Source: DASRDR01 sp035550795 (lineage in GTDB: Bacteria > Methylomirabilota > Methylomirabilia > Rokubacteriales > DASRDR01). Taken from it: a DNA stretch of 64,000 nt. A model generated the notes under the pieces. It saw only the letters and a program-made list of their open reading frames with translations. It was not told the origin of the DNA and ran no database searches. Made by a program: the position numbers and the translations under genes. The stretch covers positions 1 through 64,000 of the forward strand of contig DASZOL010000111.1 in the NCBI GenBank assembly GCA_035550795.1, in the 5' to 3' direction. Shown here one piece after another: positions 48,111 through 57,429 of this stretch. Within the stretch, counting starts at the first letter, position 1. Each line of letters starts with the position of its first letter.

Positions 48111-48393
48111 GGCCGTTTCCTCCCGGTGCTCGCGTGCCGCGGCCGCTCGACGGCCTGGGTAGCATCAGGATAGGCCGAAGGCGGCGACCCGTCCAGGCCG
48201 ATGGACGGCCGATGGGCGGCGAGCGCCGTGGTGACGCTGAGCCTCGGCGGCCTGCGAGCACACGCGAGGGCCCAGCCGGAGCTCCCCCGGAAGCAGACGG
48301 ACGCCGACGTCGTCCCAGACCGAGCGGGGCCCGGTCACGCGACGCCTCGCCAGAGCGATCGGAGAGGACCTCATCCTTGCTGTGGCGATCTGA

Positions 48394-49059
48394 TCAGCCC
48401 GAGAGGCTCCGGCTTCTCCCGGGGCGGGATCCTGCCCTTGAGGAGCCCCGCGCGAGGCGCGCGAGCATGACCACGTGCGTTGCGATGATGATCGGCACCA
48501 CGAACGTCAACAGGAGCGAGAGCGGGAACCGGGTCAGCGCGCGCATCGACGCGGGATCGCCGAGGGCGAGCCGCGCGGCGGTCAGCACCACGCCGAGGAT
48601 GTCGAGGAGACCCAGGGCGTTCCACGCGAGATAGGCCCGGCGGCCTCCGGGGCCGCGGGGCGGCACCAGGGCGACGAGAGGCAGAGCCGTCGCTGCCACC
48701 GCGATGTCGCCCCAGCCGCCGGGGATGGCGAAGGCCCAGGGCAGCTCGCCCCGCGCGTGGAGCGCAAGGAAGTAGAAGCCGACGAAGCGCGTGACGTGGA
48801 AGAGCACGAGCGCCCGCAGGTCCACCGTGTCCATGAACCACCGGAGGGGCGACCACAACCGGCAGGCCGCGAGCAGGGCGACCGTGAGGCCGCCGAGGAT
48901 CAGCTGCGGCGCGGGCGTCCGGAGGCGCGAGAGCCAGCCCGAAGCGCCCACAAGGCAGGCTGCCAGGAGCCACGCCGCGGTGGCGGTCAGGACGGGGCCG
49001 GTGCCGAGCACCGGCCGGGGTGCGACGGTTCCGGTTCGCTCGCCGTTGCGGGGGCGCAC
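48394..49059 (-). CDS. Uncharacterised multi-pass membrane protein
   Basis: 221 residues with about six hydrophobic helices (VLTATAAWLLAACLVGA, LILGGLTVALLAA, VTRFVGFYFLALHA, WGDIAVAATALPLVALV, AWNALGLLDILGVVLTAA, LLLTFVVPIIIATHVVMLA). No enzyme motif is seen; the family is not recognised. The GTG at 49059 lies seven bases after an extended -10 box; GTG 49011 is a possible shorter start. It is divergent from the CaiB gene. Confidence 0.68.
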   Translation of the reverse strand: MRPRNGERTGTVAPRPVLGTGPVLTATAAWLLAACLVGASGWLSRLRTPAPQLILGGLTVALLAACRLWSPLRWFMDTVDLRALVLFHVTRFVGFYFLALHARGELPWAFAIPGGWGDIAVAATALPLVALVPPRGPGGRRAYLAWNALGLLDILGVVLTAARLALGDPASMRALTRFPLSLLLTFVVPIIIATHVVMLARLARGSSRAGSRPGRSRSLSG

Positions 49060-49066
49060 ATCCTGC

Positions 49067-49075
49067 CGTATAGCA
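49067..49075 (-). promoter_or_regulatory. Extended -10 box of the membrane protein gene
   Basis: Minus-strand TGCTATACG; its last base is seven bases before GTG 49059, so the transcript is probably leaderless. Confidence 0.5.
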
Positions 49076-49117
49076 CGCGCCCGCGGGGCCCGCCACGATC
49101 CGCGCCGACGGCCACCC

Positions 49118-49146
49118 TTGCGATACCGGCGCAGGTTCCCTATGGT
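49118..49146 (+). promoter_or_regulatory. Promoter of the CaiB-type transferase gene
   Basis: A -35 TTGCGA (49118-49123) and a -10 TATGGT (49141-49146) are 17 bases apart. The -10 ends six bases before GTG 49153, which makes the start codon the likely first transcribed bases. Confidence 0.6.
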
Positions 49147-49152
49147 AGCCGT

Positions 49153-50403
49153 GTGCCGGGCCCGGATTTCCTCCAGGGAGTCACGGTTCTCGACTTCACG
49201 CGCGTTCTCGCCGGTCCGTACTGCACTCGCCTCCTGGCCGACCTCGGCGCCCGCGTCATCAAGGTCGAGCGGCGACACGGCGACGACATGCGGACGGCAC
49301 CGCTCCAGCTCGAACCGGGCCGGATCGATCAGAGCACGTACTTCGTGCGTGTCAACGCGGGCAAGCTCTCGGTCGGACTCGACCTTGGGCATCCCGAGGG
49401 GCGGGCGGTGGCGCTGGATCTTGTCCGGGTCGCGGACGTCGTCATCGAGAACTTCCGGCCGGGCGTCATGGAGCGCCTGGGGCTGGACTACCGGGCGGCG
49501 GCCGCGGTCCGGCCCGACCTCGTGTACTGCTCCATCTCGGGGTACGGCCAGACCGGGCCCTGGCGGCATCGCGCCGCCTTCGCCCACGTCGTGCATGCCA
49601 CGTCGGGCCTCATGCACCTCGAGCGGGACGCGGAGGAGCCGCCACGGGTTCTGTACCTCCAGGCCGCGGACATCCTGGCCGGCACGCACGCGTTCGGGGC
49701 CGTGATGGGGGCCCTACTGCGTCGGACCCGGACGGGTCGGGGAGCCCACCTCGACGTGTCGATGCTGGAGGCGCTGATCGGCGCCGAGGACATCAGCTTC
49801 GGCAGCGTGCTCAACGAGGGACCGTCGTACCCCGGTTCGCGCAGCGGGATGCTGGTCCAGCGAATCTGCGGCGACTGGATCGCGCTGCAGATCGTCGGCG
49901 TGCTCGACCTCTGGCCGCGCCTCCTCGCGCTTCTCGACCGCCCCGAGCTGGCCGAGGATCTCCGCTTCGCCACCCCGGTGGCGCGGCGGGAGCACTGGCC
50001 CGAGCTTCGCGCGATCATCGCCGCGTGGCTCGATCGTTTCACCTCGGCCGAGGAGGCGTTGGCCGTCCTGGGCGCGGCGCGCATCCCGTGCGCGCGGGTG
50101 CTCTGGCCCGCCGAGGTTGTCGCCGCTCCTCATCTCGACGAGCGGGGCGCCTTTCCGACGGTCGCACATCCGACGCATGGCGCGGTCCGGGTGACGGCGT
50201 CGCCGTTTCACATCGACGGCGAGCCCGTCGGGCCTGGTGGACCAGCGCCGTATCGGCCGGGGGAGGACACGCGCGCCGTGCTCGCCGGACTGCTGGGCTA
50301 CGGATCCGATCGGATCGCCGAGCTCGCGGGCCGCGGCGCGGTGATGGGCCCCGGGCTGGGGTCGGAGATCGGTCCACTGGCCGACACGCCGGTCGACGAG
50401 TAG
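49153..50403 (+). CDS. CaiB/BaiF family CoA-transferase
   Basis: Class III CoA-transferase, 416 residues. VTVLDFTRVLAGPYCTRLLADLGARVIKVERRHGDDMR is the classical opening; YFVRVNAGKLSVGLDLGHPEGRAVALDLVRVADVVIENFRPGVMERLGLDY and CSISGYGQTGPW follow. Such enzymes swap CoA between an acid and an acyl-CoA (often succinyl-CoA); the acid is unknown. A well-placed promoter precedes it. It may serve the same branched-acid breakdown as the nearby mutase. Confidence 0.88.
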   Translation: MPGPDFLQGVTVLDFTRVLAGPYCTRLLADLGARVIKVERRHGDDMRTAPLQLEPGRIDQSTYFVRVNAGKLSVGLDLGHPEGRAVALDLVRVADVVIENFRPGVMERLGLDYRAAAAVRPDLVYCSISGYGQTGPWRHRAAFAHVVHATSGLMHLERDAEEPPRVLYLQAADILAGTHAFGAVMGALLRRTRTGRGAHLDVSMLEALIGAEDISFGSVLNEGPSYPGSRSGMLVQRICGDWIALQIVGVLDLWPRLLALLDRPELAEDLRFATPVARREHWPELRAIIAAWLDRFTSAEEALAVLGAARIPCARVLWPAEVVAAPHLDERGAFPTVAHPTHGAVRVTASPFHIDGEPVGPGGPAPYRPGEDTRAVLAGLLGYGSDRIAELAGRGAVMGPGLGSEIGPLADTPVDE

Positions 50404-50471
50404 AATCGGCGGGACGCGGGCACGGATCGCGCGCCGTGCGAATCCCACCAAGAACCGGAGGGAGGCGACTG

Positions 50472-51011
50472 ATGGCGAGTCTGACGGAGCGGATGCTCGG
50501 CGCAGCCAAGCTCGATGCCGCGACCTACGAAGAGGTGGAGAGGGACGCCGCGGCAACCCCCCAGGCCCTGCTGGTGGTGGTGCTCGCGAACCTGGCGGCC
50601 GGTTTCGGCGCGCTGAGGGAGCTCGGGATCGGAGGCCTGGTGGGCACAACCCTCGTCTCCCTCGTCGGCTGGGCCGTGTGGGCGTTCGTCACGTACTTCG
50701 TGGGGACGCGGATGCTTCCCGGCCCGCGGACCCAGGCGGACGTCGGCCAGCTCCTGCGAACGATCGGGTTCTCGGCCACCCCGGGGCTGATCCGTGTCCT
50801 CGGGATCGTTCCCGGTCTCAACTGGCTGGTCTCCTTCGTCGCCTCGCTGTGGATGCTGGTGGCGATGGTGGTGGCCGTCCGCCAGGCGCTCGACTACGAG
50901 ACGACCGGCCGCGCCGTCGCCGTCTGCGCGATCGGGTTTGTGATCAACATCGTCGTGCTCGTCGTCCTGGCGAAGCTCCTGGGCGTGACCGCCGGCGTGG
51001 GGACGCCCTGA
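50472..51011 (+). CDS. Yip1-domain membrane protein
   Basis: 179 residues; a short cytosolic N terminus (ERMLGAAKLDAATYEEVERD) then about five helices, with TYFVGTRMLPGPRTQADVGQLLRTIGFSATPGLIRVLGIVPG typical of the Yip1/YIF family. Function in bacteria is unknown. GGAGG precedes ATG 50472. A TAGAAT box at 50402-50407 could start its transcript. Confidence 0.75.
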   Translation: MASLTERMLGAAKLDAATYEEVERDAAATPQALLVVVLANLAAGFGALRELGIGGLVGTTLVSLVGWAVWAFVTYFVGTRMLPGPRTQADVGQLLRTIGFSATPGLIRVLGIVPGLNWLVSFVASLWMLVAMVVAVRQALDYETTGRAVAVCAIGFVINIVVLVVLAKLLGVTAGVGTP

Positions 51012-51063
51012 GGGGCGGCGTCCTGCGGCCGACCCCGGCGGTCGTGCAGGGAGGAGGACGGTC

Positions 51064-52500
51064 GTGGCGCTCCATGGAAACCTGATCGACGGCGAGTGGG
51101 TAACCGGCTGCGACGTCAATCGAGACATCAATCCGTCCAACGTCCAGGAGGTGGTGGGCGAGTACGCGCGCGCGGACGCGGCGCAGGCGCAGGCGGCCAT
51201 CGCCGCCGCGCGCGTCGCGTCCCCGGGCTGGGCGCGCGGGAGCCGTCAGGAGCGGGCGGACCTCCTCGACCGCGTCGGCGACGAGATCCTGCGCCGGGCA
51301 GAGGAGCTCGGCGCGCTGCTCTCGCGGGAGGAGGGAAAGACGCTCCCCGAGGGCGTCGGCGAGGCCAAGCGCGCGGGGTACATCTTCAAGTTCTTCGGCG
51401 CGGAGGTGGTGCGTTCGGGCGGGGAGCTCATCGACTCCGTGCGGCCCGGCGTGTCGGTGGAGATCACCCGGGAGCCGATCGGCGTCGTGGGCGTGATCAC
51501 GCCGTGGAACTTCCCGCTCGCGATCCCGGCGTGGAAGATCGCGCCAGCTCTCGCGTACGGCAACTGCGTCGTGTTCAAGCCGGCGGATCTCGTCCCGGGC
51601 TGCGCGTGGGCCTTGGCGGACATCCTCGGGCGGGCCGGCGTGCCGCGGGGGGTGTTCAATCTGGTGATGGGACGCGGGTCCGCGGTCGGCGAAGCGCTGA
51701 TCGCGTCGAGCGATGTCGACGGGATCAGCTTCACGGGCTCGGTGGAGACTGGCCGCGCGATCGCGAAGAAGGTCGTCGCCCGCATGGGCAAGGTCCAGCT
51801 CGAGATGGGCGGCAAGAACCCGCTCGTGGTCCTCGACGACGCCGACCTCGCCCTCGCGGTGAGCTGCGCCGTCCAGGGCGCTTACTACTCGACGGGGCAG
51901 CGCTGCACGGCCTCGAGCCGTCTCATCGTCACCGAGGGCATCCACGACCGGTTCGTCCAGGCGATGGTCGGACGCCTTGAGAAGCTGGTCGTGGACGACG
52001 CGCTGCGCAAGGGCACGGATGTCGGCCCCGTGGTGGACCAGGGGCAGCTCGACCAGGATCTCGCCTACCTCGAGGTCGGGCGGCGGGAGGGCGCGCGGCT
52101 CGCGTGGGGCGGCGACCGCCTCCGCCGCGAGCGCGAGGGCTTCTACCTGGCGCCCGCGCTGTTCACCGACACCACCAACGCCATGCGCATCAACCGGGAG
52201 GAGATCTTCGGCCCAGTGGCGACCGTCATCCGCGCGCGAGACTACGACCAGGCACTCGTCCTGGCCAACGACACGCCGTTCGGGCTGTCCTCCGGGATCG
52301 TCACGACCTCCCTCAAGCACGCGAGCCACTTTAAGCGGAACTCGCAGGCGGGGATGGTCATGGTGAACCTCCCGACCGCCGGCGTCGACTACCACGTGCC
52401 ATTCGGCGGACGGAAGGCGTCGAGCTACGGCCCCCGCGAGCAGGGGACCTACGCCCGGGAGTTCTACACCACGGTCAAGACCAGCTACACCGCCCCCTGA
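51064..52500 (+). CDS. Aldehyde dehydrogenase (2-oxoglutarate semialdehyde dehydrogenase-like)
   Basis: NAD(P)-dependent dehydrogenase, 478 residues. The general base Glu247 is in VQLEMGGKNP and the nucleophile Cys281 in STGQRCTASSR; GVITPWNFPLAIPAWKIAPAL and the closing AGVDYHVPFGGRKASSYGPREQG are closest to the 2,5-dioxovalerate (KGSA) dehydrogenases of sugar-acid breakdown, but substrate calls in this family are weak. GTG 51064 has GGAGGA upstream. It converges with the SDR gene. Confidence 0.85.
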   Translation: MALHGNLIDGEWVTGCDVNRDINPSNVQEVVGEYARADAAQAQAAIAAARVASPGWARGSRQERADLLDRVGDEILRRAEELGALLSREEGKTLPEGVGEAKRAGYIFKFFGAEVVRSGGELIDSVRPGVSVEITREPIGVVGVITPWNFPLAIPAWKIAPALAYGNCVVFKPADLVPGCAWALADILGRAGVPRGVFNLVMGRGSAVGEALIASSDVDGISFTGSVETGRAIAKKVVARMGKVQLEMGGKNPLVVLDDADLALAVSCAVQGAYYSTGQRCTASSRLIVTEGIHDRFVQAMVGRLEKLVVDDALRKGTDVGPVVDQGQLDQDLAYLEVGRREGARLAWGGDRLRREREGFYLAPALFTDTTNAMRINREEIFGPVATVIRARDYDQALVLANDTPFGLSSGIVTTSLKHASHFKRNSQAGMVMVNLPTAGVDYHVPFGGRKASSYGPREQGTYAREFYTTVKTSYTAP

Positions 52501-52579
52501 CGCGGGTCAGACGGGTCGGATCGCGGCGATTCGCATCGGTCACGGCGCCACGCGCTCGGAACGTCAAAGCCCGGCGGCG

Positions 52580-53347
52580 CTAGCGGGGCGCCATGCGGAT
52601 GGCGCCGTCGAGCCGGATGGTCTCGCCGTTCAGCATCGCGTTCTCGATGATGTGGCACGCGAGCGCGGCGTACTCCTCCGGGCGCCCGAGCCGGCTCGGG
52701 AACGGGACTTGCCGGGCGAGCGACTGGCGGGCTGGCTCGGGCAGCATCCCTATGAGGGGAGTGTCGAACAGCCCAGGGGCGATCGTGCAGACGCGGATAC
52801 CCACCTCGGCGAGGTCCCGCGCGATCGGCAGCGTCATCCCAACAATGCCCCCTTTGGACGCCGAGTACGCCGCCTGGCCGACCTGGCCGTCGAACGCCGC
52901 GACGGACGCCGTGTTGACGATCACGCCGCGCTCGCCGTCGGCGCCGGCCGGGTTCTGCGCCATGCGCGCGGCCGTGAGGCGGATGCAGTTGAAGGTCCCG
53001 ATGAGGTTCACCTGGATGACGAAGCTGAAGGACCCGAGGTCGTGCGCGCCCCGCTTACTGTGCGTCTTCTCGGCGATCGCGACGCCCGCGCAGTTCACCA
53101 GGCCCTGGATCGACCCGAAGCGACCGCCCGCCGCGTCGATCGCCGCCCCCACATCATCGGCGCTTGTCACGTCGCACGGCGTGAACAGGGCGTGCGGCCC
53201 CAGTTCCGCCACGACCTGGGCTCCAGCCGACCGGCTGAGGTCCAGGATGGCGACGCGTCCGCCGTGAGCGAGGAGCCGATCGACCGTCGCGCGCCCGAGC
53301 CCGGACGCGCCACCGGTCACCAGGAACGTGGAGCCGTCGATCTGCAT
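52580..53347 (-). CDS. 3-hydroxyacyl-CoA dehydrogenase type 2-like SDR (HSD10 family)
   Basis: Short-chain dehydrogenase, 255 residues. Cofactor loop TGGASGLG at 11-18 with Asp36 (LDLS) favouring NAD; catalytic Ser148, Tyr161 and Lys165 (YSASK). SSVAAFDGQVGQAAYSASKG-like segment, IAPGLFDTPLIGMLP and VPFPSRLGRPEEYAAL are hallmarks of the HSD10/HADH2 group, which oxidises 3-hydroxybutyryl-CoA-type substrates. It could take the product of the hcmAB mutase. A TTGACC/TAGCGT promoter lies upstream. Confidence 0.86.
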   Translation of the reverse strand: MQIDGSTFLVTGGASGLGRATVDRLLAHGGRVAILDLSRSAGAQVVAELGPHALFTPCDVTSADDVGAAIDAAGGRFGSIQGLVNCAGVAIAEKTHSKRGAHDLGSFSFVIQVNLIGTFNCIRLTAARMAQNPAGADGERGVIVNTASVAAFDGQVGQAAYSASKGGIVGMTLPIARDLAEVGIRVCTIAPGLFDTPLIGMLPEPARQSLARQVPFPSRLGRPEEYAALACHIIENAMLNGETIRLDGAIRMAPR

Positions 53348-53407
53348 ATGATGGTCCTCAGGCCGACTCGGAAGCCCGATTCAGGTTGAGCTCGACACGC
53401 CGCGAGG

Positions 53408-53437
53408 ACGCTAGCATGCGTTCCGCGCGGGGGTCAA
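53408..53437 (-). promoter_or_regulatory. Promoter of the SDR gene
   Basis: On the minus strand, -35 TTGACC (53437-53432) and extended -10 TGCTAGCGT (-10 at 53413-53408) are 18 bases apart; the leader would be about 54 bases. Confidence 0.55.
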
Positions 53438-53471
53438 GGCGCGCCGGTCCGACACGTGGTACCGTGACCCA

Positions 53472-53483
53472 CGTCACGTGACG
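53472..53483. promoter_or_regulatory. 12-bp palindrome, possible operator
   Basis: CGTCACGTGACG is perfectly self-complementary and lies between the divergent SDR and MFS genes, 46 bases before the MFS start. It has the look of a dimeric repressor site, but no regulator gene is adjacent. Confidence 0.35.
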
Positions 53484-53528
53484 CCCTCGACGATGCCTGT
53501 CCTTCCTCCAGCCCGGAACTGATCGCTC

Positions 53529-54761
53529 ATGCCGTGGCAGCCCTACCACGCGGTCTGGGCGCTTCTCGTGTTCGGCTGGATCTGCAACTACGTCGTCCGC
53601 ATGGCCTTCTCGCCGCTTCTCGAGCCCGTCATGGCGGAGTTCGGCCTGACCCACGCGCAGGGCGGCTTCCTGTTCTCGGTGTTCTTCTACGGGTACATCG
53701 CCATGCAGGTGCCGGCGGGGCTCCTCGGCGACCGCTTCGGGAGAAAGCGGGTCCTGGTCATCGGCATCCTCTTGGTGGCCGTGGCGGCGCTGGTCACCGG
53801 TCTGTCCGGCACGCTGGCCGTCCTGGCGCTCGCGCGTCTCCTGACCGGCCTCGCCCAGGGGATGTACTTCGCGAACGACCGGCCCATCATCGCAGCCGCC
53901 ACGCCGCCTGACCGCCTTGCGCTCGGGCAGGGCGTGTCGTTCTCGGGGCTGGGGATCGGGACGGCGCTCGGCGTCCTGGTGGGCGGCGCGCTCGGAGAGA
54001 TCATGCCGTGGCGGCAGGTCTTCCTCCTTCTGATGGTCCTGCCGCTCTGCTCCGCCGCGTTGATCGGACGCTTTGTCTCCGATCCCCGCAAGCCTGGACG
54101 GGGGGCGTCCGGGGCGCACACGGCCGGCGCCGCCGTCGCCGCCGTCTTCCGCCTGCGAGACTTGTGGCTCCTCGGCATCGCGGGGATCTCGCCGATCTGG
54201 ACCCAGTGGCTCGTCGGGACCTGGGGGCCGGCGCTATTCGCCGAGGTCGGCGTCCGCGAGCTCGGTCGCTCCGCCCTGTACGCCAGCGTCCTCGGGATCG
54301 CCGCACCGCCGGGCCTCCTGGCGGTGGGCGCGCTCTCCGACCAGCTGCTCTGGCGGTGGGGCACGCCGCGGCGGACCGTCGTCGCCGGCGGGATCGCGGC
54401 CACGGCCCTGCTCGCTGCCACCATGGGATGGATCGTCCAGGCGCAGGGACCCCCGTGGCTCCTGGCCCTCGTGATGTTTGCCACCAGCTTCTGCTTCTGG
54501 GGGACCTGGGCGCCCGCGTACGCGCTCACCGCGGAGCTCGCCCCAGGTGGCGCGATGGGCGCCGCCTTCGGCGTTCTGAACAGCGTGGCGTTCGTATCGA
54601 GCCTCGTCGCGCCCTACGTCACGGGCTGGATCAAGGACTGGTCGGGCTCCTTCGCCGGCGCGTGCTACCTGGCGGCGCTGGTCGGGGTCGTGGCCGTGCC
54701 GGTGGCGCTCAGGGTGGGTTCCCCTCAGACTGGACGAGGGCCCGCAACCCACCGTCATTAA
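53529..54761 (+). CDS. Major facilitator superfamily transporter
   Basis: 410 residues, twelve predicted helices. The MFS signature between helices 2 and 3 is GLLGDRFGRKRVLVIG; the start WQPYHAVWALLVFGWICNYVVRMAFSPLLEP and GGFLFSVFFYGYIAMQVPAG resemble organic-anion carriers of the sugar-acid/phosphate ester type. No substrate can be named. ATG 53529. Confidence 0.88.
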   Translation: MPWQPYHAVWALLVFGWICNYVVRMAFSPLLEPVMAEFGLTHAQGGFLFSVFFYGYIAMQVPAGLLGDRFGRKRVLVIGILLVAVAALVTGLSGTLAVLALARLLTGLAQGMYFANDRPIIAAATPPDRLALGQGVSFSGLGIGTALGVLVGGALGEIMPWRQVFLLLMVLPLCSAALIGRFVSDPRKPGRGASGAHTAGAAVAAVFRLRDLWLLGIAGISPIWTQWLVGTWGPALFAEVGVRELGRSALYASVLGIAAPPGLLAVGALSDQLLWRWGTPRRTVVAGGIAATALLAATMGWIVQAQGPPWLLALVMFATSFCFWGTWAPAYALTAELAPGGAMGAAFGVLNSVAFVSSLVAPYVTGWIKDWSGSFAGACYLAALVGVVAVPVALRVGSPQTGRGPATHRH

Positions 54762-54821
54762 AGGCCTCGCCCGCCGGCGGGGAGGCGTCCGCGCGGCTCC
54801 GAGACGTGCCGGGCCAGCATG

Positions 54822-54827
54822 TATACT
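54822..54827 (+). promoter_or_regulatory. -10 box of the M16-efflux operon
   Basis: TATACT ends six bases before GTG 54834; it also falls within the codons of an upstream in-frame ATG (54819), ruling that start out. No -35 is seen. Confidence 0.5.
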
Positions 54828-54833
54828 GGCGCC

Positions 54834-56168
54834 GTGAGCTGGCCCGGCCGTCTCCGGTGTCTTCTCGTCGCCGCCCTGATCGGTCTCGCGTGCCAGCCGG
54901 CCAGAGCACAAGACGTCCTTGAGGCGACGCTCGACAACGGGTTGCGCGTGCTCCTCCAGGAGGACCATCGGAGCCCGGTCGCGAGCTTCCAGATCTGGTA
55001 CCGGGTGGGGTCCCGCGACGAGCGGGTGGGGTTGAGCGGCCTGTCTCACTACCTTGAGCACATGATGTTCAAGGGGACGCCGACCTATGGGCCTCGGGTC
55101 TACTCCAAGCTGGTCGAGATGGTGGGCGGCCAGGACAATGCGTTCACGAGCCGGGACGTCACCGCGTATCACGTGACCGTCGCTGCGGATCAGCTCGAGC
55201 TCGTGCTCGAGCTCGAGGCCGACCGCATGCGGCACCTCCTGCTCGATCCCCGGGAGGTCGACTCCGAGCGGAAGGTCGTCATGGAGGAGCGCCGGACACG
55301 GACGGAGGACGATCCGGTCGGGGGGCTCGCCGAGCTCTTCAACGCCGTCGCCTTCGTGGCCCACCCCTACCGGATTCCGACGATCGGATTCGCGCAGGAC
55401 ATCGAGCGTCTGACCGCAGCCGACCTCCGGACCTGGTACGACGTCTACTACCGGCCGAACAACGCGATCGTGGTGGCGGTCGGGGATTTCCGGGCTCCCG
55501 AGCTCCTCGACCGGATCCGCACCCGATTCGGCGGGATCCTCCGCGGTTCCGACCCTCCTGCGGTCGCCGTGGTGGAGCCCGAGCAGCGCGGCGAGCGGCG
55601 GGTGTGGCTCCGGAAGCAGGCGGAGCTGCCCGTCGTGTTCGCTGGCTACCTGGCGCCGAATCACCGCTCGGGGGATGCCTACGCTCTCGAGGTGCTGTCG
55701 ACCATCCTGTCAGGCGGGCGGACCTCCCGGCTCTACCGGCGGCTCGTGTACGAGGAGCGCGTCGCGCTCGAGGCAAGCGGCGACTACACGCGGCTGACGC
55801 TCGACCCGGACACGTTCACCTTCTACGTCACCGTGCTGCCGGGGCGAACGGTGGAGGAGGCCGAGCGTGCCCTGGCCGCCGAGGTCGACCGGCTGCGCAC
55901 GGAGCTCGTCTCCGACGAGGAGCTCCGGCGCGCGCAGAACCAGCTGGAGGCCGCGTACCTCTTCGGGCAGGATTCGGTCTTCAACCGGTCGGCGGCGCTC
56001 GCGCGCCACGAACTCCTCGGAGGCTGGCGCCTCATCGAGGCCTACCTCCCGGGCATCCGGGCGGTCACGCGGGAGGACGTGCGGCGCGTGGCCGAGCGCC
56101 ACCTCGTCGCCGAGCGGCGGACGACCGCGATCCTCGTCCCCGTTCCCCCGGTCGCCGCCAAGCAGTAG
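54834..56168 (+). CDS. Secreted M16 zinc protease
   Basis: 444 residues with a signal peptide (WPGRLRCLLVAALIGLACQPARAQ, likely cut after ARA). The zinc motif HYLEH is near residue 77 (SGLSHYLEHMMFKGTP), the third ligand in LVLELEADRM/EEVDSERKVVMEERR region, and the C-terminal half has SGGRTSRLYRRLVYEERVA. It is likely periplasmic. It starts the operon that holds HlyD, a decarboxylase and ABC genes; the next gene is 10 bases on. Confidence 0.9.
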   Translation: MSWPGRLRCLLVAALIGLACQPARAQDVLEATLDNGLRVLLQEDHRSPVASFQIWYRVGSRDERVGLSGLSHYLEHMMFKGTPTYGPRVYSKLVEMVGGQDNAFTSRDVTAYHVTVAADQLELVLELEADRMRHLLLDPREVDSERKVVMEERRTRTEDDPVGGLAELFNAVAFVAHPYRIPTIGFAQDIERLTAADLRTWYDVYYRPNNAIVVAVGDFRAPELLDRIRTRFGGILRGSDPPAVAVVEPEQRGERRVWLRKQAELPVVFAGYLAPNHRSGDAYALEVLSTILSGGRTSRLYRRLVYEERVALEASGDYTRLTLDPDTFTFYVTVLPGRTVEEAERALAAEVDRLRTELVSDEELRRAQNQLEAAYLFGQDSVFNRSAALARHELLGGWRLIEAYLPGIRAVTREDVRRVAERHLVAERRTTAILVPVPPVAAKQ

Positions 56169-56178
56169 CCCCGCGTCG

Positions 56179-57414
56179 ATGACCTCGTTCGGACGAGCCC
56201 TCCGGGGCGCCGTGCTCGTGGTCGTGGCGCTTCTCGGTCTCGCGGCTGCCGGGCTCTGGGCCCTGTCTCGGCGTGAATCCCAGCCTGCCGGGCTCATGGT
56301 CACCGGCACGATCGAGGCCCGTGACGTGGACCTGTCGGCGAAGACGACCGCGAGGGTTGCAGCGATCCGGGTCGAGGAAGGCAGCCATGTCCGGCTCGGG
56401 GAGCTCGTCATCCAGCTCGACGATGCCGAGCCGGTGGCGGACGTGGCTCGGCTCGAGGCGGGAGTGCGCGTCGCACAGGCGCAGCTGCGCGACCTCCTGG
56501 CGGGAGCCCGCAAGGAGGAGATCGCCGAGGCCCGCGCGCAGGCCTCGCGCGCCGAGGCGGCGCTGGCCGATCTCCTCGCCGGCGCGCGCCGGGAGGAGAT
56601 TCAGGCGGCCCGCCAGGTGGTAGCCGAGGCCGAGGCGCGCCAGCGCGACCTGGAAGCGGGGGCGCGGGCCCAGGAGATCGAGCAGGCCCGCAGTGCCGTG
56701 AAATCGGCCGAGGCCACGCGGGTATGGACCGAGCGGGAGTTCGAGCGGATCAAGTCCCTCTACGACCGGGACCTGGTGGCGGCCGCCGACAAGGACCGCG
56801 CCTGGCAAACGTTCGAGGTCGCGCGGATGCAGGAGCGCACCGCGCGGGAGCAGCTCGCGCTGGTGCTGGCCGGGCCCCGGAACGAGCAGGTCGAGGCGGC
56901 GCGGGCCGAGGTGCGCGCGGCGCGCGAGCGTCTCCGTCTCATCGAGGCCGGCCCGCGGCCCGGGCAGGTGGACACGGCCCGGGCCCAGCTCGTTCAGGCC
57001 GAGGCGGCGCTCGCGCAGGCACGGGCCCGCCTCGCGGACACCCGGATCGAGGCGCCGATGGACGGAGTCGTGCTGCGAAAGAACCTCGAGCCGGGAGCGA
57101 CCGCCGCGGCCGGCGCGGCCATCGTGACGCTCGTCGATCCGACGGACCTCTGGCTTCGGGCGTACATTGCGGAGAGGGATCTCGGCCGGGTGCGCGTCAG
57201 GCAGACGGCGCGCGTCACGGTGGACTCGTTCCCGGGGCAGCCCTTCGAGGGCCGGGTCACCGAGGTCGCCTCCGAGGCGGAGTTCACGCCGCGGAACGTG
57301 CAGACGCAGAAGGAGCGGGTCAACCTGGTGTTCCGGGTGAGGATCGCGATCGCCAACCCGGACGGGCGGCTCAAGCCGGGCATGCCCGCCGACGCCGTCA
57401 TCGCAACCGACTGA
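56179..57414 (+). CDS. HlyD-family membrane fusion protein
   Basis: Periplasmic adaptor of an ABC exporter, 411 residues. One N-terminal membrane anchor (VLVVVALLGLAAAGLWAL), a lipoyl half-motif (GTIEARDVDLSAKTTARVAAI), a long coiled coil with near repeats of LLAGARxEEI (three copies around residues 115-170) and the second lipoyl half (RIEAPMDGVVLRKNLEPG), then a beta-barrel. It resembles YbhG/YhiI. Its partner ABC genes are 1.5 kb downstream, with a decarboxylase in between. Confidence 0.9.
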   Translation: MTSFGRALRGAVLVVVALLGLAAAGLWALSRRESQPAGLMVTGTIEARDVDLSAKTTARVAAIRVEEGSHVRLGELVIQLDDAEPVADVARLEAGVRVAQAQLRDLLAGARKEEIAEARAQASRAEAALADLLAGARREEIQAARQVVAEAEARQRDLEAGARAQEIEQARSAVKSAEATRVWTEREFERIKSLYDRDLVAAADKDRAWQTFEVARMQERTAREQLALVLAGPRNEQVEAARAEVRAARERLRLIEAGPRPGQVDTARAQLVQAEAALAQARARLADTRIEAPMDGVVLRKNLEPGATAAAGAAIVTLVDPTDLWLRAYIAERDLGRVRVRQTARVTVDSFPGQPFEGRVTEVASEAEFTPRNVQTQKERVNLVFRVRIAIANPDGRLKPGMPADAVIATD

Positions 57415-57429
57415 TCGGAGGGCGGGCGG

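Noticed and set aside
48111..48393. Cobalamin riboswitch expected before the B12-dependent mutase operon
   Set aside because: No B12-box or conserved core was found on either strand; the stretch shows no supported gene or structure.
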